Shown piece by piece: positions 51,648 to 59,830 of a stretch of 64,000 nucleotides of DNA. Every line of letters starts with the position of its first letter. Position 1 is the stretch's first letter. The position numbers were made by a program, and so were the translations under genes. Source of the DNA: Deltaproteobacteria bacterium (GTDB taxonomy: Bacteria; Myxococcota_A; Polyangia; GCA-2747355). The notes under the pieces are model-generated. The model was not told the origin of the DNA. It made no database searches and saw only the letters and a program-made list of their open reading frames with translations. Where the stretch lies: positions 1-64,000 of the forward strand of contig JACKDQ010000011.1 of the NCBI GenBank assembly GCA_020633415.1, in the 5' to 3' direction.

Positions 51648-53318
51648 ATGCAGCGCCTGACGAGCTTGTTTCTTACCTTGATCAGTCTTTGCGCCTGTAG
51701 CAGCCAAACATTTTCCAGCGGCGATGCAACCGCTGCTGACGGCGCGATCACTGCGGACAGCCGCACTCTCGGCGACAGCGGGGCGACCAGCGACGCAACC
51801 AACGCAGATGGCAGCGCTGCTCTCGACGGCACGGCGTGCAGCCTACCGCTAGCCTTGTGTGGTGGCGAGTGCGTCGACACCAGCAAAGATGATCGTCACT
51901 GTGGAAAATGCGATCGCAGTTGCGACCCGACGCAGCTTTGCCAGGCCGGCGCCTGCAAAGAGCCAACGAGCGATTGCCGAACCGGGCCAGGCTGCGGGAA
52001 AGACGAGATCTGTAACTTGGCCAACGGCCAATGCAAGTGCGTCACCGGGACGCACCGTTGCGGTAGCAGCTGCGTCAAGGAAAGCCCGCAAAGCTGCGGA
52101 CCCAACTGCCTGCAGTGCCCTTCGACCAACAACGGCTTCGCGGTCTGCGAAAACGGCGCTTGCGCCACGCGCTGCAACACTGGCTTTCACAGCTGCTCCG
52201 GCTCATGCGTCACGGAAGGACCGCAGAGCTGCGGCGCCAGCTGCCAAGTCTGTCCATCACCACCAGTCGGTGCCGACGCGATCTGTCAAAGCGGGGCCTG
52301 CAGCTATCGCTGTCGCGACGGCTTGCTCAAGTGCCAAAGCGGTTGCTGCAAGGCGGTCGATCTGGCAGCCGGACTCGATCACACCTGCGCCCTGACCAGC
52401 GATGGCGGCGTCAAGTGCTGGGGAAAGAACGACGTCGGACAGCTGGGCGATGGCACACGCACCAATCGCAGCCAGCCAACATTCGTCAGCGGGTTGAACG
52501 GCCAGGTCGCAGAGATCAAAGTCGGCATCCGCTTTTCCTGTGCGCGCACAACGGCCGGTCAACTCAAGTGTTGGGGCAGCAACCACGCCTATCGCTTGGG
52601 CATCGCCGCTTCGTCCGATCAACTCAAGCCCGTGACAACGATCTCCGCCGACGTGATCAAGATCGATCGCGGCTTCAACGCCAGCCTCGCCAAGCAGAAG
52701 AACGGCACGACGCTGAGTTGGGGGCCAGGATTCGGCACGCTGCCTTCGCCGACCCTGCTCGACATCGACGCGACATCGCTCGGCTTCAACACCTGCTACC
52801 TGTTCAATGGCGCGATCTCGTGCAGCAGCTGGTCAGAATATGACGACAGCATCAAGTCCGGCGCCAGCTGGCTTTCCGCCCCAGCGTCCCATGGCTGTGC
52901 GGTGGTCGCCGGCGCCGCGAAGTGTTGGGGGTACAACAATCACGGCCAACTCGGCGACGGGACCAACGGCTACCGTACGACGGTAGCTGACGTTACTGGC
53001 CTCGGCTCGGGCGTCAACCGCGTCTACGCCGGCACAGGAGAGCATGCCCATAGTTGCGCGCTGCTGACCAACGGCAGCGCGAAGTGTTGGGGGAACAATT
53101 ACTTTGGCGAGCTGGGCGATGGCACGAAGACCGAACGCCATACGCCGATCGCCGTGCCGGGCCTTTCGAACGTCAAGCAACTCGCCCTGGGTGCCAACCA
53201 CACCTGCGCCTTGCTCAACGACGGATCGATCCGTTGCTGGGGACGCAACAGTTCGGGCCAACTTGGCGATGGAACGACGACGCTGCGCAGCACCCCCGTC
53301 GCGCTGATCGGCGACTAG
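51648..53318 (+). CDS. RCC1-repeat lipoprotein with Cys-rich modules
   Basis: A 556-residue lipoprotein: lipobox LCACS (about Cys18), an Asp/Ala/Ser stalk, then four disulphide-rich modules (about 65-235; GTHRCGSSCVKE and SCVTEGPQSCGASC show the repeat), followed by a RCC1-type beta-propeller of about six to seven repeats (GVKCWGKNDVGQLGDGT; SAKCWGNNYFGELGDGT; SIRCWGRNSSGQLGDGT). Bacterial RCC1 lipoproteins of this build are frequent in Myxococcota; the function is unknown. AGGGAG lies 7 nt before the ATG at 51648. It converges on the propeller gene at 53351. Confidence 0.92.
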   Translation: MQRLTSLFLTLISLCACSSQTFSSGDATAADGAITADSRTLGDSGATSDATNADGSAALDGTACSLPLALCGGECVDTSKDDRHCGKCDRSCDPTQLCQAGACKEPTSDCRTGPGCGKDEICNLANGQCKCVTGTHRCGSSCVKESPQSCGPNCLQCPSTNNGFAVCENGACATRCNTGFHSCSGSCVTEGPQSCGASCQVCPSPPVGADAICQSGACSYRCRDGLLKCQSGCCKAVDLAAGLDHTCALTSDGGVKCWGKNDVGQLGDGTRTNRSQPTFVSGLNGQVAEIKVGIRFSCARTTAGQLKCWGSNHAYRLGIAASSDQLKPVTTISADVIKIDRGFNASLAKQKNGTTLSWGPGFGTLPSPTLLDIDATSLGFNTCYLFNGAISCSSWSEYDDSIKSGASWLSAPASHGCAVVAGAAKCWGYNNHGQLGDGTNGYRTTVADVTGLGSGVNRVYAGTGEHAHSCALLTNGSAKCWGNNYFGELGDGTKTERHTPIAVPGLSNVKQLALGANHTCALLNDGSIRCWGRNSSGQLGDGTTTLRSTPVALIGD

Positions 53319-53350
53319 ACAGACGCCTTTTGCGCACGCCGAGCTGCGAT

Positions 53351-54307
53351 TCAGCGGCTGCGTCGATAGATCGCGCCGCCGTCGCCAACGGCCCAGGTCT
53401 CGAGTCCAGCCGAATCGCCCCAGATCGCGTTGATCGGGGCCGGCTTCTTTTCGATGAAGCGCTCGCTCAGCCACTGACCGTTTTCGCGCCGCAAGATCAC
53501 GCCGACGCCGTCTTGCTTGCCCACTGCGTATACCGTCTGGTCGCGCCCCCAGGTGGCGACCAGCTCGACACCTTGTTCGCGGTGATCGACTTTCCAGGTC
53601 GTGCCGTTGTAGTGGCGAATCGATCCGTCGCGGCCGACCACCCAGACGCCTTCGCTGGACGAAGCCCAGACGCCGGTGAATTCGGTTACGCTGTTGTAGA
53701 CTCGACGCCAGCTATCGCCGTTAAACCAGAAGACATCACCCGGCGCCACCGCGTAGATGTTGTTGGCACCGAGCCCCCAAAGGGCAACGATGTCGATCCC
53801 CGTCGGCGTGTAGCTCTGCTGCCAACCGGCGCCGCTATGGCGGACGACAAGACCGCGCGCACCGACGCCCCAAACGTCGTTGGGGCCGCTACCCCAGATC
53901 CCCAAGAGATCGTTCGAATGGGGGAACGTGCCGTCTTGAAACCAGCTGCTGCCGTCTGCGGCGTGCAAGACGATACCGAGGCTGCCCATCGCCCAGGTTT
54001 GGTCCTTGGAGGCGGCAAAGACCGCATTGAGGTCGCGGTCGGTCGGACTATGGTTGGTTTTCCAGTTGAAGCCGTCGTAAGAGAGCAGCGTGCCGCTCGC
54101 ACCGGCCGCCCAGACGTGCTGAACGTCAATGCCATGAACCGACATCAGATCGCGGCTGGTACCCGACGAGATGCGCTCCCAGACCACCGTCGAGAGGCCG
54201 TCGCTGCTTACGCCGGCATCGTCTGCTCCCAACGGAGAAACGTCGGCGCAGCTGGCCATCCAGACGACGATCAGCGAGCAGACGAAACAACGAATCGTCA
54301 AAGCCAT
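53351..54307 (-). CDS. YCF48-like beta-propeller lipoprotein
   Basis: A 318-residue lipoprotein (MASC lipobox near residue 20) consisting almost wholly of a propeller with about seven repeats: VHGIDVQHVWAAGASGTLL, DLLGIWGSGPNDVWGVG, VALWGLGANNIYAVA and WATWGRDQTVYAVG-type units (VATWGRDQTVYAVG). The same repeat is in the partial protein at 1-555. Bacterial relatives of YCF48 are surface or periplasmic and have no defined activity. ATG 54307 (MALTIRCF) is preferred; the upstream open frame overlaps the divergent intergenic region and has no homology. Confidence 0.87.
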   Translation of the reverse strand: MALTIRCFVCSLIVVWMASCADVSPLGADDAGVSSDGLSTVVWERISSGTSRDLMSVHGIDVQHVWAAGASGTLLSYDGFNWKTNHSPTDRDLNAVFAASKDQTWAMGSLGIVLHAADGSSWFQDGTFPHSNDLLGIWGSGPNDVWGVGARGLVVRHSGAGWQQSYTPTGIDIVALWGLGANNIYAVAPGDVFWFNGDSWRRVYNSVTEFTGVWASSSEGVWVVGRDGSIRHYNGTTWKVDHREQGVELVATWGRDQTVYAVGKQDGVGVILRRENGQWLSERFIEKKPAPINAIWGDSAGLETWAVGDGGAIYRRSR

Positions 54308-54497
54308 GTTCTTCGCACTCACTTCAGACGACCAACCAAGCAGCTTAAGCGCAGCAAGCCTAGCGCGCCTCAGCCGAGAAGGCGACGTTTGTTTTCTAAC
54401 GGCGTAGCGCCGCGCTGCCACAAGCTCAGCCGAAAAGCACCTGACTTGACCGACACTTATCGACTGTGACCGGGCGTGAGGGGTCAGCGACCTCGGC

Positions 54498-54525
54498 TTG
54501 ACAGAGCGGCACCAAGGGCTAAGCT
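54498..54525 (+). promoter_or_regulatory. Candidate promoter for DUF3365 lipoprotein gene
   Basis: A perfect -35 TTGACA (54498-54503) and a weak -10 TAAGCT (54520-54525) are 16 nt apart, 26 nt before the ATG. The perfect -35 makes it plausible. Confidence 0.4.
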
Positions 54526-54551
54526 CAGGCGCCGCTAAGCGAGGATTCCCG

Positions 54552-55271
54552 ATGAACAAACAAGCGATCTGCATCTCTATCGCAGTGATGCTGCCCGGCG
54601 TCGTCAGCTGTAAGCGCGAGAGCGCAGCGCCAAGTTCGAAGCAGCAGGCGGCGAGCGCCGCACCAGCGAGTCCGGCCTCGCATCGGCCAGCGAGTCAGCC
54701 CGCACTCAAGCCGGCACGACCCGCGGAAACCGGCCCGCAGCTCGACGACAATCAGCGCCTTGCGGCACGCTTGCGGATCCTTGCAACGCTCAACCCGCTA
54801 AAGAAGCAATTGGTCGGCCAGCTGACCAGCGCCCTGCAAGCCGGCACACCAGCGAGCGCCGTCGCGGCCTGCAAGTTGGTGGTCGCCAAGCAACGCGTTA
54901 AAGGCGTCAAAGACCACGCGGTCAAGGTCGGCCGCACCACCGACAAGCTGCGCAACCCGCTCAACCGCTCACCGAAATGGGTCGAACCGTACCTCGCGCA
55001 CTTCGCTGTCGGCGTTGCACGACCGCTCGACAACTTCATCGTCAGCATCGATGACAAGCAAATCGGCTACATCGAGCCGATCTACGTCAAACCGATGTGC
55101 ACGGTCTGCCACGGCAGCGAAGTCGACGAAACGACCAAGGCCAAACTGGCCGAGCTCTATCCGCAAGACAACGCTCAAGGCTACAAGGACGGCGCGTTTC
55201 GTGGCGTTTTTTGGGCCACCCTTGAGCGTAGCGCGCTCGATGCCAAACCAAGCGCAGCCTCGGATAATTGA
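54552..55271 (+). CDS. DUF3365 / Tll0287-like haem lipoprotein
   Basis: A 239-residue lipoprotein (lipobox VVSCKR, Cys19) with a long Ala/Ser/Pro stalk and one DUF3365-type domain: KVGRTTDKLRNPLNRSPKW, FAVGVARPLDN and a single haem motif CTVCHG (about residue 188). Domains of this type bind one haem c near a redox-sensing pocket and often serve as periplasmic electron-transfer or sensory modules. ATG 54552 follows GAGGA with a 6-nt gap. The small membrane protein gene begins 3 nt after its stop and is probably co-translated. Confidence 0.87.
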   Translation: MNKQAICISIAVMLPGVVSCKRESAAPSSKQQAASAAPASPASHRPASQPALKPARPAETGPQLDDNQRLAARLRILATLNPLKKQLVGQLTSALQAGTPASAVAACKLVVAKQRVKGVKDHAVKVGRTTDKLRNPLNRSPKWVEPYLAHFAVGVARPLDNFIVSIDDKQIGYIEPIYVKPMCTVCHGSEVDETTKAKLAELYPQDNAQGYKDGAFRGVFWATLERSALDAKPSAASDN

Positions 55272-55274
55272 GCG

Positions 55275-55616
55275 ATGCCAATCCCGATCTACCCGATCTT
55301 GCTGATCATGCTGATCTTCTGGACGCATTGGCTGCGACGCCAAGCTAGGCTTTCGCGCTGGCAGCAACGATTGCCCCACTACACCAGCCGTGCGGCGCTG
55401 CTATTTTTGTTCGTCGCTGCGCTTCTGCTGTTTCTCGCCGGTCAGCGCCTCGGTGCAGCGAGCGCTGAGCTACGCACCTCGGCGATGGCGTCGTGGGTTA
55501 GCTGGGCACTTTATGCAGATGCCGCGTCGAAGGTTGTCGCGGGAATCTCGGCGGGATTGGCCGGCTGGGCGACGGCCAGTTGGTTCTTGGCCCGTCGCAA
55601 GCACCAAGCAGACTAG
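55275..55616 (+). CDS. Small membrane protein
   Basis: A 113-residue protein with three hydrophobic segments (about 5-18, 36-58 and 82-105) and no recognisable domain. It starts 3 nt after the stop of the DUF3365 lipoprotein gene, so it is very likely its partner; a membrane tether or redox relay for the haem lipoprotein is possible. No redox cofactor motifs are visible, and one His is present (His18). Confidence 0.75.
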   Translation: MPIPIYPILLIMLIFWTHWLRRQARLSRWQQRLPHYTSRAALLFLFVAALLLFLAGQRLGAASAELRTSAMASWVSWALYADAASKVVAGISAGLAGWATASWFLARRKHQAD

Positions 55617-55683
55617 CCCCGCACCAAAGCGGATTCGCCCCGGTCGACCGAACGCCGTGTGCTAGCGGGGCGACGGCGCTTCG

Positions 55684-56511
55684 CTAGCTTTTGCTGGCTT
55701 TGCCTCGAGCGAGAGCGTCAGTACGCTTTTTGCCTGCGGCGCGGGTCATGGCAAAGTGCGTCAGCCAAGGCGCGTGGCGTCCGATAAACGCGCCAAGCTT
55801 GCCATGTCCGGTGAACACCAGTTCGCGCCGACGGCGATGGGCGGCGCTCAAGACGACCTGCGCGGCACGTTCAGCCGACCAAATCAATTTGCGCGGACGG
55901 CGATCGGCACGCTGGTCGTCGATGCTACCGTCGTTTTTGACCTTGTAGATGTCGGTCGCAACGAAGCCCGGGTGAACGGTCGTGCAACTCACACCGCTCC
56001 CGTGCAATTCGGCGGAAAGCGCGTGACCGAGCAGACGAAGCGCCGCTTTGCTGGCGCTGTAGGGCGCATTGCGCGGTAGGCCGAGAAAGGCCATTACACT
56101 GCCGACCAGCACAACGCGACCGTCGGCGCGGCGCAAATGCGGAAGCGCGGCCTTGACCGTGCTGACGGCACCAAACAGGTTGACATCGAACTGTCGCCGC
56201 CAATCCGCCAAGGCCAGTTCCTCAACGCCGCCGGCGACCGCGTAGCCCGCGTTGGCCACCGTCATGTGCAGCGCACCGTGCTCAGCAACGATCGAAGCCA
56301 CGGTGTCGGCCACCTGTTGCTCATCGACAACGTCACAGACCCGCGCACTGATCGCGGCATGTTGCGACGCCAGCTGATCGAGCGGCGCGGCGCGGCGCCC
56401 ACTGACGACCACCTTTGCCCCTTCTTCGGCCAGCGCCAGGGCCAGCGCACGCCCAATCCCGGTGCCACCCCCGGTAATCCACACCACTTGGTTTTCGAAT
56501 CGTCGGCTCAT
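55684..56511 (-). CDS. Short-chain dehydrogenase/reductase
   Basis: A 275-residue classical SDR with NAD(P) site GGGTGIGRALA, NAG in VANAGYAV, Ser in LVGSVMAF and catalytic YxxxK in APYSASKAALRL. The Arg after the first glycine loop (VVSGRR) favours NADPH. The basic C-terminal tail (GKKRTDALARGKASKS) is unusual. The ATG at 56511 (MSRRFENQVVWITGG) has GGAG 5 nt upstream; the longer open frame is not used. Substrate unknown. Confidence 0.92.
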   Translation of the reverse strand: MSRRFENQVVWITGGGTGIGRALALALAEEGAKVVVSGRRAAPLDQLASQHAAISARVCDVVDEQQVADTVASIVAEHGALHMTVANAGYAVAGGVEELALADWRRQFDVNLFGAVSTVKAALPHLRRADGRVVLVGSVMAFLGLPRNAPYSASKAALRLLGHALSAELHGSGVSCTTVHPGFVATDIYKVKNDGSIDDQRADRRPRKLIWSAERAAQVVLSAAHRRRRELVFTGHGKLGAFIGRHAPWLTHFAMTRAAGKKRTDALARGKASKS

Positions 56512-56652
56512 CAACGCTCCAGGTAGGTTTTGCCCCGACATCATACGACGCCAGCACAGGGAGGCAACCGGGCGCCCTCATTTGCTGATTTTCGACTAAA
56601 CCCGCGGTGATTGCCGACGATTAGGGCCTGAGACCCAAAGCTTGGAGGAGCC

Positions 56653-56952
56653 ATGAAGCGTGTGCTGATCGTCGCCGTCTGCGTCGTCTGGTCACTGGGA
56701 TGCGGAGGCCAAGGGCCTGATGATACAGAAGAAACCGGCCAGACCTTGGGCTTCTCGGAGCCCCAACCCTGGACCGGTGAGGTACCTGCCCCTGAGTACA
56801 AGACAGATCTGAACAAACTGCCGCAGGTGATCACCAATCCGCGTCTGCAAATGGCGCCGCAGGTCGACTTGAGCGCCCTGCAAAACCCAGGCGTGGCCCC
56901 GACCACACCGATCAAACCCAAAGCTGAAAGCAAGTCGGACAAAGGTAGCTAA
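56653..56952 (+). CDS. Short lipoprotein, Pro-rich
   Basis: A 99-residue lipoprotein with lipobox SLGCG (Cys17). The mature part is Pro/Gln/Lys-rich, without cysteines or a predicted domain, and probably a disordered stalk. Strong ribosome site GGAGGAG is 3 nt before the ATG. Function unknown; it stands alone between the SDR gene and the MscS gene. Confidence 0.72.
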   Translation: MKRVLIVAVCVVWSLGCGGQGPDDTEETGQTLGFSEPQPWTGEVPAPEYKTDLNKLPQVITNPRLQMAPQVDLSALQNPGVAPTTPIKPKAESKSDKGS

Positions 56953-57109
56953 CAAGGCCAGCTACACCGCGACCTCCGCCCAGCGGCCGGCCAGTCGCGC
57001 AGCGCAATAAGGCGCAGGTGGTCGTCCATCGTCAGATTGACCTTTACATCGCTGACACATTGGACAAATTTGTCGCCCTCTTGGTGTTCACCTTAGGCGG
57101 AGGCGACGA

Positions 57110-57916
57110 ATGAGCGACCTATTTCCCAACTTTCTCAAGCCGTATTTCCCGCAGATTTGGGGCGTACTGACCGCGCTGGTAATCCTCGTCGGCGGCTGGC
57201 TGCTTTCCAAGCTCACGGGGCGCGTTACGCTGCGCGCCACAGAAAAAGCGCGACTCGACCCGGCGCTGGCCCGTTTCTTCTCTGCGCTTGCGCGCTACGC
57301 CGTGCTCGCTGCGACGCTGATCGCCGCACTCGGTGCAGCCGGCATCAAGACCGCGAGCTTCCTCGCCGTCCTGGCGACCGCCGGCCTAGCGATCGGCATG
57401 GCGTTACAGGGCAGCCTTTCGCACTTCGCCAGCGGTGTGATGCTGCTGGTCTTCCGCCCCTTCACCTTGGGCGATGTCGTCACCGCCGCTGGGCACACCG
57501 GCAAAGTCGAGGACATCGGTCTGTTTGCCACCACGTTGGTCAATCCCAACAATGAAAAAATCATCGTGCCGAATTCGAAGATTACCGGCGATAGCATCGT
57601 CAACTTGACAACCCTCGGAGTGCGCCGAGGTGCCGTCGAAGTCGGTGTCGCCTACGGCGCCGACCCCGAGCGGGTCAAATCGGTATTGCTCGCTGCAGCG
57701 AGCAGTGTCGACCTCGTGCTCGATGATCCGGCGCCGGCGATCGGCTTCACCGGTCTTGGTGCCAGCTCGATCGACTTTACCGTCTTCGCCTGGTGCAACT
57801 CTCCCGACTATATCGCGATGCTCGGCGCGGTTCGCCAAGCGGTCTATGACCAACTCAAAGCAGCCGGCATCGAGATCCCCTACAACCAAGTCGTCGTCCA
57901 CCAAGCGGCGGCATGA
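57110..57916 (+). CDS. Small-conductance mechanosensitive channel (MscS family)
   Basis: A 268-residue inner-membrane channel that opens under membrane tension. Three transmembrane helices are visible (about 18-35, 60-82 and 85-110). The pore helix is ATAGLAIGMALQGSLSHFASG, with the Gly/Ala packing of MscS, followed by RPFTLGDVV and VVNPNNEKIIVPNSKI-type beta domain (TTLVNPNNEKIIVPN). The C-terminal domain is complete. ATG 57110 has GGCGGAGG close upstream. It precedes the rhodanese gene by 25 nt and may be in the same transcript. Confidence 0.93.
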   Translation: MSDLFPNFLKPYFPQIWGVLTALVILVGGWLLSKLTGRVTLRATEKARLDPALARFFSALARYAVLAATLIAALGAAGIKTASFLAVLATAGLAIGMALQGSLSHFASGVMLLVFRPFTLGDVVTAAGHTGKVEDIGLFATTLVNPNNEKIIVPNSKITGDSIVNLTTLGVRRGAVEVGVAYGADPERVKSVLLAAASSVDLVLDDPAPAIGFTGLGASSIDFTVFAWCNSPDYIAMLGAVRQAVYDQLKAAGIEIPYNQVVVHQAAA

Positions 57917-57941
57917 AGCGAAACAACCGAGGTGCTTTTCA

Positions 57942-58370
57942 ATGAAGCTACTGACTCCTATTGAAGCGCAGGCGCTTCTCGAGAGCGACGAGCGGGCGAT
58001 CTATCTCGACGTACGGAGCGAGACGGAATTTGCTGCAGGTCATCCCGAGGGCGCCTACAACGTGCCACTGATCGCCAGCACACCAGCAGGGCCGATGCCC
58101 AACCCAGACTTTGTTGCTACTGTCGAGCGCGCCTTCAGCAAGGACACGCCGATCGCCTGCGGCTGTCAGGTCGGCGGTCGCTCGGCGCGTGCCGTGCAAA
58201 TGCTGACCGCTGCCGGGTTCACCAATGTCGCCAACGTGATCGGCGGTTTTGCTGGCGGCCCCGACCCACGCAATGGCTCACCGGTCGCCGGCTGGCACGC
58301 AGCCGGCCTGCCCGTCAGCGACCAAGACGACGGGCGTGACCACGCCAGCGTTCGCAACAAAGAAGCATAG
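57942..58370 (+). CDS. Rhodanese-like sulfurtransferase
   Basis: A 142-residue single-domain rhodanese. The active loop CQVGGRSARA carries the catalytic Cys, preceded by ACGC, and the N-terminal LDVRSETEFAAGHPEGA is diagnostic. It transfers sulfane sulfur in the cytoplasm. The C-terminus has a short acidic/basic tail (SDQDDGRDHASVRNKEA). ATG 57942 follows GAGGTG. The next gene converges on it with a hairpin between. Confidence 0.9.
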   Translation: MKLLTPIEAQALLESDERAIYLDVRSETEFAAGHPEGAYNVPLIASTPAGPMPNPDFVATVERAFSKDTPIACGCQVGGRSARAVQMLTAAGFTNVANVIGGFAGGPDPRNGSPVAGWHAAGLPVSDQDDGRDHASVRNKEA

Positions 58371-58428
58371 CGCGCCACGAAACCTTCAACCACACGCGCC
58401 AAGGTGCCACCGCAACAACTTGATCGTC

Positions 58429-58446
58429 GCAGCGATCAGTCGCTGC
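58429..58446. terminator. Hairpin between convergent genes (possible bidirectional terminator)
   Basis: GCAGCGA (58429-58435), loop TCAG, and TCGCTGC (58440-58446) form a perfect 7-bp stem between the rhodanese and Old Yellow Enzyme genes. There is no T-run on either side, so termination is speculative. Confidence 0.3.
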
Positions 58447-58473
58447 CTGGCCTGTTCACCCTTGCGCAGCTGC

Positions 58474-59709
58474 TTAGCGGCTCGCGCTCGCTACGACGGC
58501 GAGCTGCTCCCACAAGATCTTGCCGAGGGATGACCAGCAACCGAGGTCTAGCTGGGGGTCCAGGCCATCGGCCATGCGATGCAGCTGCCGCTGGTACCAG
58601 CCGACGGCGAGGGCCGCATCGAGGCTCTTGATACCCACCCGCGGGTTGACGCTCAGCGCGGCCTTGGCACTACCATCCAACAGGCGGCGAGGAAGATCGG
58701 GCTCCACAGCGAGCGGGCGTCCCAGGCCGATCAGATCGACCGACCCATCGGCGATGACCTGATGCATCGTCGCCGCTGTGCGCAACCCGCCGGTCAGCAT
58801 CAACGGGACGGCGACCCGCTTGCGCACGGCCTTGGCGTACTCGAGAAAATAGGCCTCGCGCGCGGCGCTACTCGAGCGCAGTCTGCCCTGACGATCGGTC
58901 AATCCGGTCATTGCCGGGCTCTCATAATTGCCGCCGCTGATCTCAAGCAGGTCGATACCGGCCCGCTCGAGCGCCTCAACAACCTCGAGCGACTCGTCCT
59001 CGCTGAACCCGCCACGCTGGAAATCGGCTGAGTTTAGCTTTACGCCGATCGGAAAATGCGCACCGACGGTACGCCGCATTTGCTCGACGATCGCTAGCAG
59101 AAAACGGCGGCGATTTTCCGCGTTGCCACCCCAGCGATCGTTGCGCTTGTTGGTTCGCGGTGAGAGAAACTGACTGATCAAATAGCCGTGGGCAGCATGG
59201 ACCTGCACGCCAGCGAAACCCGCTTGTTGAGCGCACCTCGCCGCGCGGACATAACGCGCGATCAAATCTTCGATTTCGGCGATAGACAGCTCCCGCGGCT
59301 TGGCAAACAACCCCATCAGCGCGACGCGTTCGCCCGCCGAAGGGGCCACCGGGCGGCGGTTGATCCCGCGCGTCGCCTGACGACCGACGTGGTTAACCTG
59401 CATCCAGAGTTGGGCGCCCTGCGACTGGGCGGCCGCTGCCCAACGGCGCAAAGCGGCCAGATGGCGATCATCTTCGACGACCACGTTGCCCGGCTCGCCT
59501 CGGCCGTCGCGGTGGACCATCACATTGCCGCTGATCAACAACGCGGCGCCACTGGTCGCCCAACGCTCGTAGAGCGTGAACAATCGCGCAGTCGGTGCGC
59601 CAGCTACGGCAAGATTTTCGCTGAGCGCCGACTTGCCCAGGCGGTTGCTGAGCACGCTACCGCACGGCAATTTGAGCGGTCTATTTAACAAGGCGCTGCG
59701 CGCTGACAT
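58474..59709 (-). CDS. Old Yellow Enzyme-type NADH:flavin oxidoreductase
   Basis: A 411-residue FMN-binding TIM-barrel oxidoreductase of the Old Yellow Enzyme family, which reduces activated alkenes using NAD(P)H. Diagnostic pieces are VHAAHGYLISQFLSP, TNKRNDRWGG, IGVKLNS, LEISGGNYE and GLGRPLAVEPDL. The ATG at 59709 (MSARSALLNRPLKLPCG) has GGAGG 9 nt upstream; the open frame extends upstream into the promoter. Transcription appears to be controlled by the NemR-like palindrome at 59732-59747 inside its promoter, which fits a defence against reactive electrophiles. Confidence 0.92.
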   Translation of the reverse strand: MSARSALLNRPLKLPCGSVLSNRLGKSALSENLAVAGAPTARLFTLYERWATSGAALLISGNVMVHRDGRGEPGNVVVEDDRHLAALRRWAAAAQSQGAQLWMQVNHVGRQATRGINRRPVAPSAGERVALMGLFAKPRELSIAEIEDLIARYVRAARCAQQAGFAGVQVHAAHGYLISQFLSPRTNKRNDRWGGNAENRRRFLLAIVEQMRRTVGAHFPIGVKLNSADFQRGGFSEDESLEVVEALERAGIDLLEISGGNYESPAMTGLTDRQGRLRSSSAAREAYFLEYAKAVRKRVAVPLMLTGGLRTAATMHQVIADGSVDLIGLGRPLAVEPDLPRRLLDGSAKAALSVNPRVGIKSLDAALAVGWYQRQLHRMADGLDPQLDLGCWSSLGKILWEQLAVVASASR

Positions 59710-59729
59710 GATTGGCGACCTCCGCGCCA

Positions 59730-59757
59730 AACATACCGATCGGTCTACATATTTCAA
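59730..59757 (-). promoter_or_regulatory. Promoter with NemR-like operator for the Old Yellow Enzyme gene
   Basis: On the minus strand, -35 TTGAAA (rc of 59752-59757) and -10 TATGTT (rc of 59730-59735) are 16 nt apart. Between and over the -10 sits a palindrome, rc of CATACC-GATC-GGTCTA (59732-59747). The right half matches TAGACC-N4-GGTCTA, the NemR repressor box, fully (6/6) and the left half 4/6. A repressor bound there would block RNA polymerase. No TetR-type gene is adjacent. Confidence 0.6.
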
Positions 59758-59830
59758 GAGCTGGCGCACAAGGCGGAGGGGCTGACAGCGCTTGTGCGGT
59801 TAGTCGCGTGCAGGGGGACAGCAGTGCCGA

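Noticed and set aside
53054..54469. 471-codon plus-strand open frame spanning the RCC1 gene end and the propeller gene
   Set aside because: It is antisense to a well-supported propeller gene and in the wrong frame for the RCC1 gene; no motifs.
57036..57060. TTGACC-like -35 before the MscS gene
   Set aside because: No acceptable -10 at 16-19 nt; not reported as a promoter.
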